Shown: positions 33,292 through 41,338, numbered from the stretch's first letter. The stretch is DNA of 43,825 nucleotides from Promethearchaeota archaeon (GCA_018238965.1 JABCSI010000004.1:1-43825); one strand, 5' to 3'. Notes: a model not told the origin generated them from the sequence alone. Numbers and translations: made by a program.

Positions 33292-34062
33292 ATGAATTCA
33301 ACGGAACATGTAGAAAACCATTCAAAAATAGAAGACTCCCCGGAACCAAAACACGATGGCGCCAGAAATATTAAGAAAAAGTCAGAGAATATAATAACAA
33401 TTTCAGAAATGGAAAAAACCTATCAAACATACTCCGAAACTTTAAATGTGCTCAAGGGTGTCGATTTTACCATTAAGCGGGGGGAAGTGGTCAGTATCAT
33501 GGGGCCCAGTGGATCGGGAAAATCCACACTGCTCAATATCATCGGGCTCCTGGATACTTATGATACGGGAAAGTACTTAATTGCCGATATTGACACCTCA
33601 AACCTAAATCGGCGCCAGAAGCAGCAAATTCGCTTAACAAAAATCGGATTTGTCTTTCAAACATTTAATCTCATTCAAACCTTAACCGTTCGCCAAAATA
33701 TTGAACTTCCCATGAATTTAATGAAAAAAACCCAAGAAGAACAGCATACCAAGGCAGATCAGCTACTTACAGAATTTGGGTTATTGGAAAAGGCTAAAAA
33801 ATTTCCGTATCAACTAAGTATAGGGGAACAGCAACGCGTTGCCATCGCCCGGGCTCTGGTGAATGACCCCGTAATTGTTCTGTGCGATGAGCCGACGGGA
33901 AATTTGGACGAAGCCAATGCCCAGATCATCCTGGATCATCTCCAGAAGTTGAAAAAATTCGAAACTACCATATTAATTGTGTCCCACAACCCTGCCGTCA
34001 AGGCCATCACCGATCACGACTATGTGTTGACCCAGGGCAAGATTCAAAAAGAACTGAAATAA
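33292..34062 (+). CDS. ABC transporter ATPase (LolD/MacB type)
   Basis: The nucleotide-binding subunit of the adjacent FtsX-type permeases. The 256-residue protein has Walker [10 protein letters not shown] at 71-79, the Q-loop region [18 protein letters not shown], the signature [15 protein letters not shown] at 175-189 (variant of LSGGQ), Walker [14 protein letters not shown] at 194-206, and the switch histidine H232 in VSHNP. The family feature of splitting [17 protein letters not shown] is clear. A charged N-terminal extension of about 40 residues is unusual and could contact the permeases. GAGGT at 33280-33284, seven bases before the ATG, supports the start. Energy coupling for the cluster comes from this single ATPase, probably as a homodimer. 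Confidence 0.93.
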   Translation: MNSTEHVENHSKIEDSPEPKHDGARNIKKKSENIITISEMEKTYQTYSETLNVLKGVDFTIKRGEVVSIMGPSGSGKSTLLNIIGLLDTYDTGKYLIADIDTSNLNRRQKQQIRLTKIGFVFQTFNLIQTLTVRQNIELPMNLMKKTQEEQHTKADQLLTEFGLLEKAKKFPYQLSIGEQQRVAIARALVNDPVIVLCDEPTGNLDEANAQIILDHLQKLKKFETTILIVSHNPAVKAITDHDYVLTQGKIQKELK

Positions 34063-34164
34063 AGACCGGAGTCACAAATCTACTATAACCAAAACTTTTT
34101 TCCATGCCTTTCTCTAAATTATTCATAACAACCTTCAAGGTATTCTTATCCGAGAACAAAATTT

Positions 34165-35178
34165 ATGACCTTCCAATTCTTTCAACGGAAATCTTCTTTC
34201 CGAATATTGACCATGGTGATACTCATTGGATTATTTGTGCCTATGCCCCAGAGTGCGTATCTTAATTCTCTTTCAACATCATCGATGGATATACTTCCAA
34301 CTAATACAATTCAAGCTCAAAACGATGAACTTTCCTTATCATATTCATTTTCCTATACTATTCAGGAAAATACCACAGAAACAAATAGCTTAACCTTGGA
34401 TTTAGCCATTATGGGTGATGATTTAATGTACGGAAATGGTTCTATTCGTTATCGTCTTTCGGATAATATAGAGAACGAAGATCTCTTGGAAGTTTTAGCC
34501 CTGGTGTTTAACCCAGATCAAGTTGAATATTTTGAAGACCATGATCCTGAGGATTATTTCGAAACTTACTTTTCCTATCGTCGTGAGAATTACCGTAATG
34601 ATCCAACCGATTTCACCGATAATGCTTCCTATACGTTGTTTTGGTTGAATAGCTCCGATCAATCAGCAAATTTCTTGAGGGATTTCCAGCAAATACCCTA
34701 TTTTGCAGTCTCGGATCCCTTCACCTTAACACTTCAAAAAACGCGTCCCGCCGTTGCTTCTCCCAATTGGAGTCCAGAATCGGGAGATCTTGCTAAAAAT
34801 GTCCCAATACTGGAGACTTATTATCTATTTTTGAATTTGGATAGTAATTTGAGAGTAAAACTTTATTATGATCTTACCTGGAGTCTTTTGCTCAGAGCAG
34901 AGTTTGATTACATCAATCCCAAGGATGAATCTTACTTTTATAGCATCCTTCTCACCCTAGATTCTTCCAGTCTTGAACTTGACTACTTAGCGGAAAATTC
35001 CTATTGGGAAGCACGACTCGCCACTATTAAAACATCTATTTTCATCGGTGGAGGGATTCTGGTGATTGGCATTCCCTTGGTAATCTTCATATTGAAGCGA
35101 CGCAAAGAAAAATCACACAGTTCCCCAAAGGATAGTTCCTCCTCCTCGTCATCACCCTCATTGTTAGATAGAATATAA
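34165..35178 (+). CDS. Membrane-anchored exported protein of the FtsX-ABC cluster
   Basis: No known family is recognised. The 337-residue protein has an N-terminal signal or anchor helix (about 12-31, FRILTMVILIGLFVPMPQSA), a 250-residue extracellular domain rich in aromatic and acidic residues (YFEDHDPEDYFETYFSYRRENY) with predicted beta structure, and one C-terminal helix (about 293-313, IFIGGGILVIGIPLVIFILKR). A basic stop-transfer RRKEK and a short Ser-rich tail follow. The topology is type I with a short cytoplasmic tail. It follows the ABC ATPase by 102 bases on the same strand. It may be an accessory or sensor protein of the ABC system; that is inferred from position only. Confidence 0.75.
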   Translation: MTFQFFQRKSSFRILTMVILIGLFVPMPQSAYLNSLSTSSMDILPTNTIQAQNDELSLSYSFSYTIQENTTETNSLTLDLAIMGDDLMYGNGSIRYRLSDNIENEDLLEVLALVFNPDQVEYFEDHDPEDYFETYFSYRRENYRNDPTDFTDNASYTLFWLNSSDQSANFLRDFQQIPYFAVSDPFTLTLQKTRPAVASPNWSPESGDLAKNVPILETYYLFLNLDSNLRVKLYYDLTWSLLLRAEFDYINPKDESYFYSILLTLDSSSLELDYLAENSYWEARLATIKTSIFIGGGILVIGIPLVIFILKRRKEKSHSSPKDSSSSSSSPSLLDRI

Positions 35179-35191
35179 TGGTGTTCATTTT

Positions 35192-35605
35192 ATGGCTACA
35201 GTCCCATTGTGGTTTCGTCGTTTTATCCAATTCAGTGGAATCTTGGAAATATTGGTAGCCTTGGGATTTTTTTTTGTTGAAATGTTCTCTGACACCCTTG
35301 CCACCCTTGGGGTGGATTTATCTTTTCCTTTGTTTTACTTGTTTGCCGCGGTTGAATTTTTGATGTTGGGATTCCTCCTGTGGTATTCGGCCAAGGATCT
35401 CCATCATTATCGGATTATTGTTTATGTCTCCTGTGTTTTTCGATACTTAATGGCGGTTCCAGAATTAGTTACGGCAATTCGATTTCCCCAAATGATGCTT
35501 CCCTTAGTTTTGGGGATGATATACGATTGGGGATCCGCTTCCCTTACATTATTTGGCATGAGGAAGTGGGTGAGCGGTGATCAAAGGGAGGCCGATCATG
35601 ACTAA
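35192..35605 (+). CDS. Small four-helix membrane protein
   Basis: The 137-residue protein has four hydrophobic helices (about 12-30, 44-66, 74-94, 100-124) with short loops, and a charged C-terminus. I do not recognise a family, although the form resembles DoxX/DUF-type small integral proteins. The ATG at 35192 follows the exported protein's stop after 13 bases, with GGTG in the gap as a partial SD site. Its last eight bases, ATGACTAA, overlap the start of the next gene, so the two are translated in a coupled way. The conserved aspartate in helix 4 (YDWGSASL) is notable. Function is unknown. Confidence 0.7.
   Translation: MATVPLWFRRFIQFSGILEILVALGFFFVEMFSDTLATLGVDLSFPLFYLFAAVEFLMLGFLLWYSAKDLHHYRIIVYVSCVFRYLMAVPELVTAIRFPQMMLPLVLGMIYDWGSASLTLFGMRKWVSGDQREADHD
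35585..35590 (+). promoter_or_regulatory. Shine-Dalgarno site that fixes the start of the DUF998-like gene
   Basis: GGGAGG lies seven bases before the ATG at 35598, inside the end of the preceding gene. This selects 35598 over the in-frame GTG at 35577. Confidence 0.7.
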
Positions 35606-36536
35606 AAGATTTGGTTTGTGGTTACAAAAGGTATTTTCAGGGCAGAAATCTAGGGCATTTTATTTCCGATGGTATATGATTAATTGTTTTCTGTTTTTAC
35701 TCGCCACTACGGTCAGTTCGTATCTCTATCCCATACCCTACTCGATTGGTTTAAACCGTATCAGCAATCTGGGGGGTTATGGCAAGAATCCCCAAGGTGC
35801 ATTATTATGGAATATTTTTATGGGAATCTTTGCCGTGGGAAACCTACCCTTGCTGCGATATTTAAATCGAAGTGTTTCCGGGTTAATTTCTGCGTTTCAA
35901 TCAAATATTTCTCCCGTTTCATCTGAATATTTGGAAGGTTCGGATGTTTCGGATGTTTCGGATGTCTCGCATATTTCTCTAAATAAGTTTCATAGTTTCT
36001 CACGTTGGTGGAATTTTCTTGGTTATGCAGGTTTATTTGGCATGGTGGGGGTGGCGATATTTCCCGAAGATTTGGGAATGTGGCATGTAATTCCCGCCTT
36101 AATGGCATTCTTTGGCTTGATCCTTTGGCTAAATTGGCAGGGATACGCTCTATCCTATATTAAAATACTCTCAAAAGCATCTGTTCAACTAAATATACCG
36201 GATGAAGCAGATCAGCAAGATCAATCAAATCGGCAAAATTCCGTAATCTCTCCCCTTTCAGCATCATCCTCCAGCAAGTTGAAATTTCTCCAATTGCAAA
36301 TTCCAGTTCCAACTATTCGGCTTTCCAGAATATTTTTGGCCATTCTGGATATTTCCTTCATCATTGCTCTCTTCTTCTCAATGGTGGATATTCCTTACCA
36401 TGGTAGCTCTCCCGTATTGGCGATTATTCTCGATTTTCCCATATGGGAATGGGCTACTTTTTGTCAAATCTTTCTATCACTGGGCTTTTTTGTCAGAATC
36501 TTTCCCTCTTTGTCCGAATCAAACCCCCGTTCATAG
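35598..36536 (+). CDS. Multi-helix membrane protein, DUF998-like
   Basis: The 312-residue integral protein starts at ATG 35598, chosen from GGGAGG seven bases upstream. After the first helix comes YLYPIPYSIGLNRISNLGGYGKNPQGALLWNIFMGIFAV. The 'N.ISNLGG' after helix 1 and the GMVGVAIFPEDLGMWHVIPALMAFFG segment match the DUF998 pattern, in which a short conserved loop follows the first helix. A Ser/Gln-rich cytoplasmic loop around residues 208-235 (QDQSNRQNSVISPLSASSSS) and another with DVSDVSDVSH near 118 are lineage-specific. Six or seven helices are predicted. The function of the family is unknown. The gene ends the FtsX cluster; a distant paralogue is at 9685-10386. Confidence 0.72.
   Translation: MTKRFGLWLQKVFSGQKSRAFYFRWYMINCFLFLLATTVSSYLYPIPYSIGLNRISNLGGYGKNPQGALLWNIFMGIFAVGNLPLLRYLNRSVSGLISAFQSNISPVSSEYLEGSDVSDVSDVSHISLNKFHSFSRWWNFLGYAGLFGMVGVAIFPEDLGMWHVIPALMAFFGLILWLNWQGYALSYIKILSKASVQLNIPDEADQQDQSNRQNSVISPLSASSSSKLKFLQLQIPVPTIRLSRIFLAILDISFIIALFFSMVDIPYHGSSPVLAIILDFPIWEWATFCQIFLSLGFFVRIFPSLSESNPRS
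35940..35966 (+). repeat. Nonanucleotide repeat inside the DUF998-like gene
   Basis: Three 9-base units, TCGGATGTT twice then TCGGATGTC, encode the DVSDVSDVS segment in a cytoplasmic loop. The repeat keeps the frame, so changes in copy number would only lengthen the loop. Confidence 0.7.
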
Positions 36537-36743
36537 AATTTCTTGTTTTATCACATTTTTTCCTATATTATTATACTTCTCCAAGGTACTTTTCCATGTT
36601 GGGAGTATGTGAAACCTTCACCCTTTTACAGCGGCTTAGGGGGAATGAATAAGGCCTTAATAAGTCTCGTCATTTTGGGGTTAAATTTATCTGTAATATC
36701 GCGTTAATGGAGATAGGGTATACTTTAACCCAGTGAAAAATTT

Positions 36744-37064
36744 ATGTCAAAAGATAGTAAAACCGACAAGCCCAGAGTACGCCGACTTGTCCTTGATATC
36801 CTAAAGCCGTTTGAGCCAGAGATTAACGTAGTCGCCTCAGAATTGATTACTCGCTGTAGAAAATGTAATGACGTTTCAGTTAATATCACCGTTTATGAAG
36901 TGGATAAATTAACCACAACGTGTAAGGTAATCATCGAGGGTGCCCATTTGGATTACGACGAGATTCAAGAGGTTTTAATCTCGATGAATTGTGTGATTCA
37001 TTCGTTGGATCAAGTAGTAGCGGGCTCAAAACTGATCGAGGACATAGATACTCCCCTTGATTAA
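36744..37064 (+). CDS. DUF211 family protein
   Basis: The 106-residue protein matches the archaeal DUF211 pattern: RRLVLDILKPFEP at the start, VSVNITVYEVDKLTTTCKVIIEGAHLDYDEIQEVLISM in the middle, and the family ending IHSLDQVVAGSKLIED. Structures of the family show a ferredoxin-like fold that forms rings, and function is unknown. Here ELITRCRKCNDVSVNI replaces the usual Glu-Gly-Val loop and adds two cysteines close together (CRKC), a possible metal site. The ATG at 36744 is preceded by GTGAAAA, a weak SD site. It is likely a cytoplasmic structural or binding protein. Confidence 0.9.
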   Translation: MSKDSKTDKPRVRRLVLDILKPFEPEINVVASELITRCRKCNDVSVNITVYEVDKLTTTCKVIIEGAHLDYDEIQEVLISMNCVIHSLDQVVAGSKLIEDIDTPLD

Positions 37065-37296
37065 AAATGATTTTTTACTTTTTCATCTCCAATTTTTCCC
37101 ATTCTTCTTTTTATTGTTCTTATATTTTGTATCGAACGAGGTTATGCGAGGATGGAACTTGGTTTTTTACATATTCAAAACCTAATTTCCAAATCCGTTT
37201 TATTAGGAATTAGATGGGTGTACTTTATCAAAAATCAAATATAGGATCCACAAATATGTGGAATTAAGGAATTTATGAATATTCAGGGAGGTTAAT
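37065..37296. other. Intergenic region before the microprotein gene
   Basis: This gap between DUF211 and the microprotein is AT-rich, with T-runs just after the DUF211 stop (GATTTTTTACTTTTTC) that could act as a terminator. A six-codon frame MNIQGG ends at 37295 and overlaps the SD site of the microprotein. I see nothing else in it. Confidence 0.5.
37285..37292 (+). promoter_or_regulatory. Strong Shine-Dalgarno site of the TTG-started microprotein
   Basis: AGGGAGGT ends four bases before the TTG at 37297. It is the best SD match in this region and is the main reason to call the small ORF a gene. Confidence 0.6.
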
Positions 37297-37431
37297 TTGC
37301 CGATCTATTGGAATATTGAACAGACTGGTATACTTTTGGGTGTCATGCCATTGGTTACTCTAATTCTTTTCAATATTTATTATTGGATTGAAAGTAAGAA
37401 GGATATAGCCACCTATCTGCAAAAATTTTAA
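37297..37431 (+). CDS. Single-helix membrane microprotein with a TTG start
   Basis: The 44-residue product starts with TTG (codon 1) and reads PIYWNIEQTGILLGVMPL and onward through one hydrophobic helix (about 11-31, with LVTLILFNIYYW), followed by a charged tail IESKKDIATYLQKF. The start is supported by AGGGAGGT at 37285-37292, four bases upstream. The stop is TAA. No ATG is available in frame upstream of the helix. The gene stands alone between DUF211 and the convergent oxoamine synthase. A one-helix protein with a basic-acidic tail could be a subunit or regulator of a membrane complex; no partner is indicated. This short ORF could still be chance. Confidence 0.5.
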   Translation: MPIYWNIEQTGILLGVMPLVTLILFNIYYWIESKKDIATYLQKF

Positions 37432-37509
37432 GAATTTAGAAATTACGTCAATATGGAAGTTAGAAAAAATTTTTTTGTATGGGTGAAAAGAAGTTAAGAT
37501 GCTAGGAAA

Positions 37510-38781
37510 TTAAGATGTTTTTTTCTTTTTCGGTCGCTTCAGTACTCGACATCTTCGGGCCACATCGGTCATAATAGCTGCTGCTTCTTCGAGATCCTCA
37601 ATGGTGTGGGTCGCCATCAAACTCGTACGTAGCATCGCCTTGGGTGCCGCTGGTGGAGGTACTGGATTCGTATATACTCCTGCTTTTACGAGTTCCTTAT
37701 TATACTTAAACATCTTCATCGTATCACCGATGATGATCGGCACAACTGGGGTCGGAATTACCTGGGGCACCGTAGTGAAGCCTGATTTTTCAACTAATTG
37801 TCGAAAGATGGCTGCATTTTCCAAAACTTGATGTCGTCGATCTCCCTCTCTCTCAAAGAGCTCGAGGGCTTTAATCGCAGCCGCTGCAGAGGCTGGTGGA
37901 ATCGAGGCGCTGTAAATAAGGGCTCTAGCATGATTTGAAAGGTGGTCAATCAAATCTTCATTGCCAGTTACGAAACCACCGATACTTGCGAAGGATTTAG
38001 AGAATGTACCTACAACTAAATCGACCCTATCCATCATTTTGAAATGACCCACACTGCCTTCTCCGTGGTTGCCCAGATAACCAACTCCATGGGCGTCATC
38101 AATAATTACACGGGCATCATAATGATCGGCCAATTCAACAATGCGCGGGATTTGTGCTAGATTACCTTCCATCGAGAAAACTCCATCAGATATAATCCAA
38201 CGGTTTCCTTCCTCTGGGAGATCCTTCAAAATGCGTTCTAAATCTTCCATGTTGTCGTGTTTATAAACCTTAGTATGAGCATAAGAAAGTTTGCAGCCAT
38301 CAATAATACTGGCATGATTTTTCTCATCGGAAACTACCCAGTCTCCCTTTTGGGTGATTCCTGAGATGGTCCCCAAGTTAGCTTGCATTCCAGTAGAATA
38401 ACAGATGGATCCATCTTTGCCCATAAATTTAGCGAGTTTTTCCTCAAGTTCAAGGTGAAGATCCAAAGTTCCGTTAAGATAGCGTGATCCTGTGCACCCT
38501 GTTCCGTATTTATGGATGGCATCAACAGCGGCTTGAATCATTTCTGGATGATCAGCTAAGCCCATGTAGTTATTCGAGCCCAGCATGATAGTTTCTTTGC
38601 CATTTAGGTGCACCCGTGGGCCGATTTTACCGGTGTTTGGGATGAAGTAGGGGTAAAGATCCAATTCTTTCACGAAATTTGCCATTTTCACCCGGGGTGT
38701 TTGGGGAAATGTTTCAAATTTGCCCACACGTGCTGCAATTGCGGCATTGGAGCCAGTTACGGTTGTTTTTGCTTCGGTCAT
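37510..38781 (-). CDS. Alpha-oxoamine synthase, serine palmitoyltransferase-like
   Basis: This PLP enzyme joins an amino acid to an acyl-CoA with loss of CO2. The 423-residue protein has YPYFIPNTGKIGPRVHLNGKETIMLGSNNYMGLADHP, KYGTGCTGSRYLNGTLDLHLELEEKLAKFMGK, SDEKNHASIIDG with H156, IIDDAHGVGYLG with D228 and H231, and the PLP lysine K262 in GTFSKSFASIGG. The segments GSNNY.GL and GTGCTGSR.LNGTLDLH are typical of bacterial serine palmitoyltransferases and differ from glycine C-acetyltransferase (Kbl), which reads SVRFICGTQDSH there. BioF and Kbl cannot be fully excluded. An SPT role would be striking, since archaea are not known for sphingolipids. AAGGAAAGGAT just upstream of the ATG is the SD site. 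An 18-bp palindrome lies about 55 bases upstream. The basic C-terminus (KRPKKKKTS) is unusual. Confidence 0.85.
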   Translation of the reverse strand: MTEAKTTVTGSNAAIAARVGKFETFPQTPRVKMANFVKELDLYPYFIPNTGKIGPRVHLNGKETIMLGSNNYMGLADHPEMIQAAVDAIHKYGTGCTGSRYLNGTLDLHLELEEKLAKFMGKDGSICYSTGMQANLGTISGITQKGDWVVSDEKNHASIIDGCKLSYAHTKVYKHDNMEDLERILKDLPEEGNRWIISDGVFSMEGNLAQIPRIVELADHYDARVIIDDAHGVGYLGNHGEGSVGHFKMMDRVDLVVGTFSKSFASIGGFVTGNEDLIDHLSNHARALIYSASIPPASAAAAIKALELFEREGDRRHQVLENAAIFRQLVEKSGFTTVPQVIPTPVVPIIIGDTMKMFKYNKELVKAGVYTNPVPPPAAPKAMLRTSLMATHTIEDLEEAAAIMTDVARRCRVLKRPKKKKTS

Positions 38782-38835
38782 TGTAATCCTTTCCTTTTAG
38801 GTTCCGATTTTATTTTTAATAGTCGAACAACATAA

Positions 38836-38853
38836 TTTTACTCATGAGTAAAA
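38836..38853. promoter_or_regulatory. Perfect 18-bp palindrome upstream of the oxoamine synthase gene
   Basis: TTTTACTCATGAGTAAAA reads the same on both strands. It lies 55 bases before the start codon at 38781. The leftward TATA-like ATTAAAAATAAA at about 38808-38819 falls between the two, so the palindrome sits just upstream of the promoter. Such a site fits binding by a dimeric helix-turn-helix regulator. The identity of that regulator is unknown. Confidence 0.5.
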
Positions 38854-39262
38854 CACTATACCCTCCAGCATAATCATCTAGAGTAAGAAGTGTTGCCCAA
38901 AATGTTTGATGCAGCGGCATTTCAAGGTGGGGATGTGATAATTGGGTAGACTATCCCACCTCTACATGTTGCCCGTAAAGTTAATTTAGTCAAACATTTA
39001 TTTAATTAATTAATAAGATATATGTAGCATAATATAAATCTTCTCCAGAATAAAGTCCAAAATTGTTCAAAAAAGTAAGATTACATCAAAATTTTTCCCA
39101 TATTTATAAAAATAGATGCGTGCAGATTCAGATTTCTCGAGCAAAAATGTTCAATTTTTATTAATCGACGAGTGACCCGTATTCAAGCAAATCTGCTGAA
39201 TTATTAGCGTAATTGTGATTGTATATCGATTTTATTAAGGACTCTCGGTTTCCGATAATGTG

Positions 39263-39282
39263 AAAAGAAGAAAGAAAAAAAA
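39263..39282 (-). terminator. T-rich terminator after the fused permease gene
   Basis: On the leftward strand the transcript meets a run of eight T residues, then CTTTCTTCTTTT, within 15 to 35 bases after the permease stop codon. This is a typical archaeal T-tract terminator form. Confidence 0.4.
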
Positions 39283-39297
39283 CTCCAGTTTCCACTA

Positions 39298-41328
39298 TTA
39301 ATCTAATGCCAAATCATTTGCAGGGATTTTTGGAGATGTGGTCTCGGAGGAAGAGAGCTGCCCCAAGTAGGAATATCCGCTAGAACCGATGGAAACTATC
39401 CCTATCAATAAAATGTAGCAAGCAAGCATAGGCCATCCGGCAGCCCATGGTGCACTATATATCTTACCTCGAGCGTACTGAATGTCATTTCCCCAGAATA
39501 TCATAGTCGGATCTCCAAAACCCAAAAAGCCAATATTAAATAGTAGAGATTCTGCCAGAATAGATAGGATTAGCGAAAAGGCAAAGATCTGTGGAATGAA
39601 ACTTTTTAATATTCGAGCTTTTAGACGTCTTGAGTTGTATTTTCGGAGATTTTCGCCGATTGCCCGATGTCCGAGCATCATTGAAGTGAGAAAGACGAAT
39701 CCTCCTATCAAGGTGATAATTCTTGTGGTGGTTGGCCCGAGTATAGCAATATATATTATAAATATGGAAATCCCAGGAATTACTAAAAACATCTTCAATA
39801 AGTAATCGACACATCGATCCAAAAATGGCATTTTCCCGATGCAGAGAAATCCCAACAAAAATCCGATGATTCCTAAAATTATGCTAAGGGGAAGAATTAT
39901 TCCAATCGGAATGCGCGTCCCCCACAGTGTCCGTCCTAAGACATCACGACCAAATTTGGCAGTTCCCAGTAGATGATTTTCATCATGTGGAGCCCATCCA
40001 GGTGTTGTTATATCAATTAAATTTAGCTCAATAAAATCAAAGAATATGGGGGCACTTATAGCCATCACAGTGCAGATCAACAATAGAAATACTCCAATTA
40101 AAACTCCAGGGCGCAATAACATCGATTTCCAACTCCACGACACATGGTGCTTTTCGTTTTCACCAATTTTGGAATTTTGTTGCGAAGAACCATTGAATAA
40201 CTTCGGTTCCGAAGGATCAGAAAATACATATTTGTGCGCATCAGCCGAAACGGAGAACCCACCAGCAGAACTCGAAGGGTACTTCCTCTCCATGATAAAT
40301 TGCACAATACTTCCCACAATGTCTACAATAAAGGCGGTTAGTTGGAAGAAGAATAAGTTGCGAATCACCAAGGCGAGTATTAGAAAGAAATCCTGAGAGT
40401 TTATTGCTGCTATTGTCAACATCCCGGAACCGTTTAAGTTGAAAGTGGTTTCGAGAGAAACTGTAATCACAGACATGTAAAGGAAGACCAAGAACGTGCG
40501 GATGTAATTCCGGGAGGGGAAATGTAAATTTTTGGACTTTAACAATATCACAATTCTTCGAATCGAAATCAATAAGACTGCAGTCCATCCTGCAGCCAAA
40601 ACAGATGATGGTAGAATCAAATGGGCGAGAGTATCTGTAAATATATGGAAATCTCCCTTTAAAAGACTATCCAATAATCGAAATCCGGTAATATTCGGAT
40701 CATATGTAATAAACATGGGGCTTTGGTACAAGGTGGCATCAAGGAGGTCCCATTTAATAGCAAAAAAATACTGTAACACCATCCCAAAAGTACTTAATGG
40801 AATAATGAAACACACACCAGCAAATCCGAGAATAATTCGATCTATCCAAGTGCCCTTTTTTTTCCCGCTGAGAATCCCCAGCCCAATGCTTACTGGTAAT
40901 GCCAACAGCAAGGAAAACATCAGAAATTCACTAGTACGAGGTCCTCTTGCTTGAATAATTTCAAATACAGGACTATTTTTTTGCACAACTAATGATGGAC
41001 CCCAATCTCCGGTAAGCATATTGCGGATAAAATACAAAAATTGTACAATTAAAGGTTCGTAATAACCCCATTTCAGTTTCTGACTTTCAATATAAGCTAG
41101 TTTAGAATCCGTAAGATTAGAGTCTCCAAGCATTATTGTCCAGGGATCCGACGGGAGACTTCTCACTATTATAAATGTGAAAATTAGGCCCACAAGCATC
41201 AATCCGATAAAGCCTGCAAACCTTAATAAAAGATTTATTACAAATTTCTTAGATCCTTGGCTTGGATCGGCAAGAGTTAAACCGACATCATTATCAGATG
41301 TCATTAATTTGTCATTTGAGTTTTCCAT
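39298..41328 (-). CDS. Fused DppB-DppC-type peptide ABC transporter permease
   Basis: Two oligopeptide-transporter permeases are joined in one 676-residue chain. The N-terminal half (about 25-345) is DppB-like: an early helix with FIIVRSLPSDPWTIMLGD, MLTGDWGPSLVVQKNSPVFEII, and RTSEFLMFSLLLALPVSIGLG. A 60-residue hydrophilic linker (about 345-405) follows. The C-terminal half is DppC-like: APHDENHLLGTAKFGRDVLGRTLWGTRIPI, then GHRAIGENLRKYNSRRLKARILKSFIPQ, and WGNDIQYARGKIYSAPWAAGWPMLACYILL. The coupling-loop consensus (EAARALG in DppC, ARAKG in DppB) is badly eroded in both halves. No binding protein or ATPase is nearby. The ATG at 41328 is preferred to the one at 41340 because GGTGA at 41334-41338 lies five bases before it. 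Confidence 0.88.
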   Translation of the reverse strand: MENSNDKLMTSDNDVGLTLADPSQGSKKFVINLLLRFAGFIGLMLVGLIFTFIIVRSLPSDPWTIMLGDSNLTDSKLAYIESQKLKWGYYEPLIVQFLYFIRNMLTGDWGPSLVVQKNSPVFEIIQARGPRTSEFLMFSLLLALPVSIGLGILSGKKKGTWIDRIILGFAGVCFIIPLSTFGMVLQYFFAIKWDLLDATLYQSPMFITYDPNITGFRLLDSLLKGDFHIFTDTLAHLILPSSVLAAGWTAVLLISIRRIVILLKSKNLHFPSRNYIRTFLVFLYMSVITVSLETTFNLNGSGMLTIAAINSQDFFLILALVIRNLFFFQLTAFIVDIVGSIVQFIMERKYPSSSAGGFSVSADAHKYVFSDPSEPKLFNGSSQQNSKIGENEKHHVSWSWKSMLLRPGVLIGVFLLLICTVMAISAPIFFDFIELNLIDITTPGWAPHDENHLLGTAKFGRDVLGRTLWGTRIPIGIILPLSIILGIIGFLLGFLCIGKMPFLDRCVDYLLKMFLVIPGISIFIIYIAILGPTTTRIITLIGGFVFLTSMMLGHRAIGENLRKYNSRRLKARILKSFIPQIFAFSLILSILAESLLFNIGFLGFGDPTMIFWGNDIQYARGKIYSAPWAAGWPMLACYILLIGIVSIGSSGYSYLGQLSSSETTSPKIPANDLALD

Positions 41329-41333
41329 AAAGT

Positions 41334-41338
41334 TCACC
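41334..41338 (-). promoter_or_regulatory. Shine-Dalgarno site of the fused permease
   Basis: On the leftward strand GGTGA lies five bases before the ATG at 41328. It overlaps the alternative ATG at 41340 and therefore favours the internal start. Confidence 0.6.

Larger units (their letters stand above)
38782..39297. other. 516-base intergenic region with palindrome and hairpin
   Basis: The gap lies between the fused permease (ending at 39298) and the oxoamine synthase promoter. Besides the palindrome at 38836-38853, it contains AGGTGGG at 38925-38931 pairing with CCCACCT at 38955-38961 around a 23-base loop, flanked by two GTTGCCC copies (38892-38898 and 38968-38974). The rest is AT-rich, with no credible ORF. 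A small RNA or a structured leader is possible but unsupported beyond this pairing. Confidence 0.5.

Noticed and set aside
37071-37211. 46-codon + strand ORF beginning MIFYFFISNF
   Set aside because: The product is only Phe/Ser/Tyr-rich from T-rich DNA; there is no SD site and it starts directly after the DUF211 stop.
37510-38781. 2-amino-3-ketobutyrate CoA ligase (Kbl)
   Set aside because: The GTGCTGSRYLNGTLDLH segment differs from the Kbl version, and no threonine dehydrogenase gene is adjacent. It is not excluded altogether.
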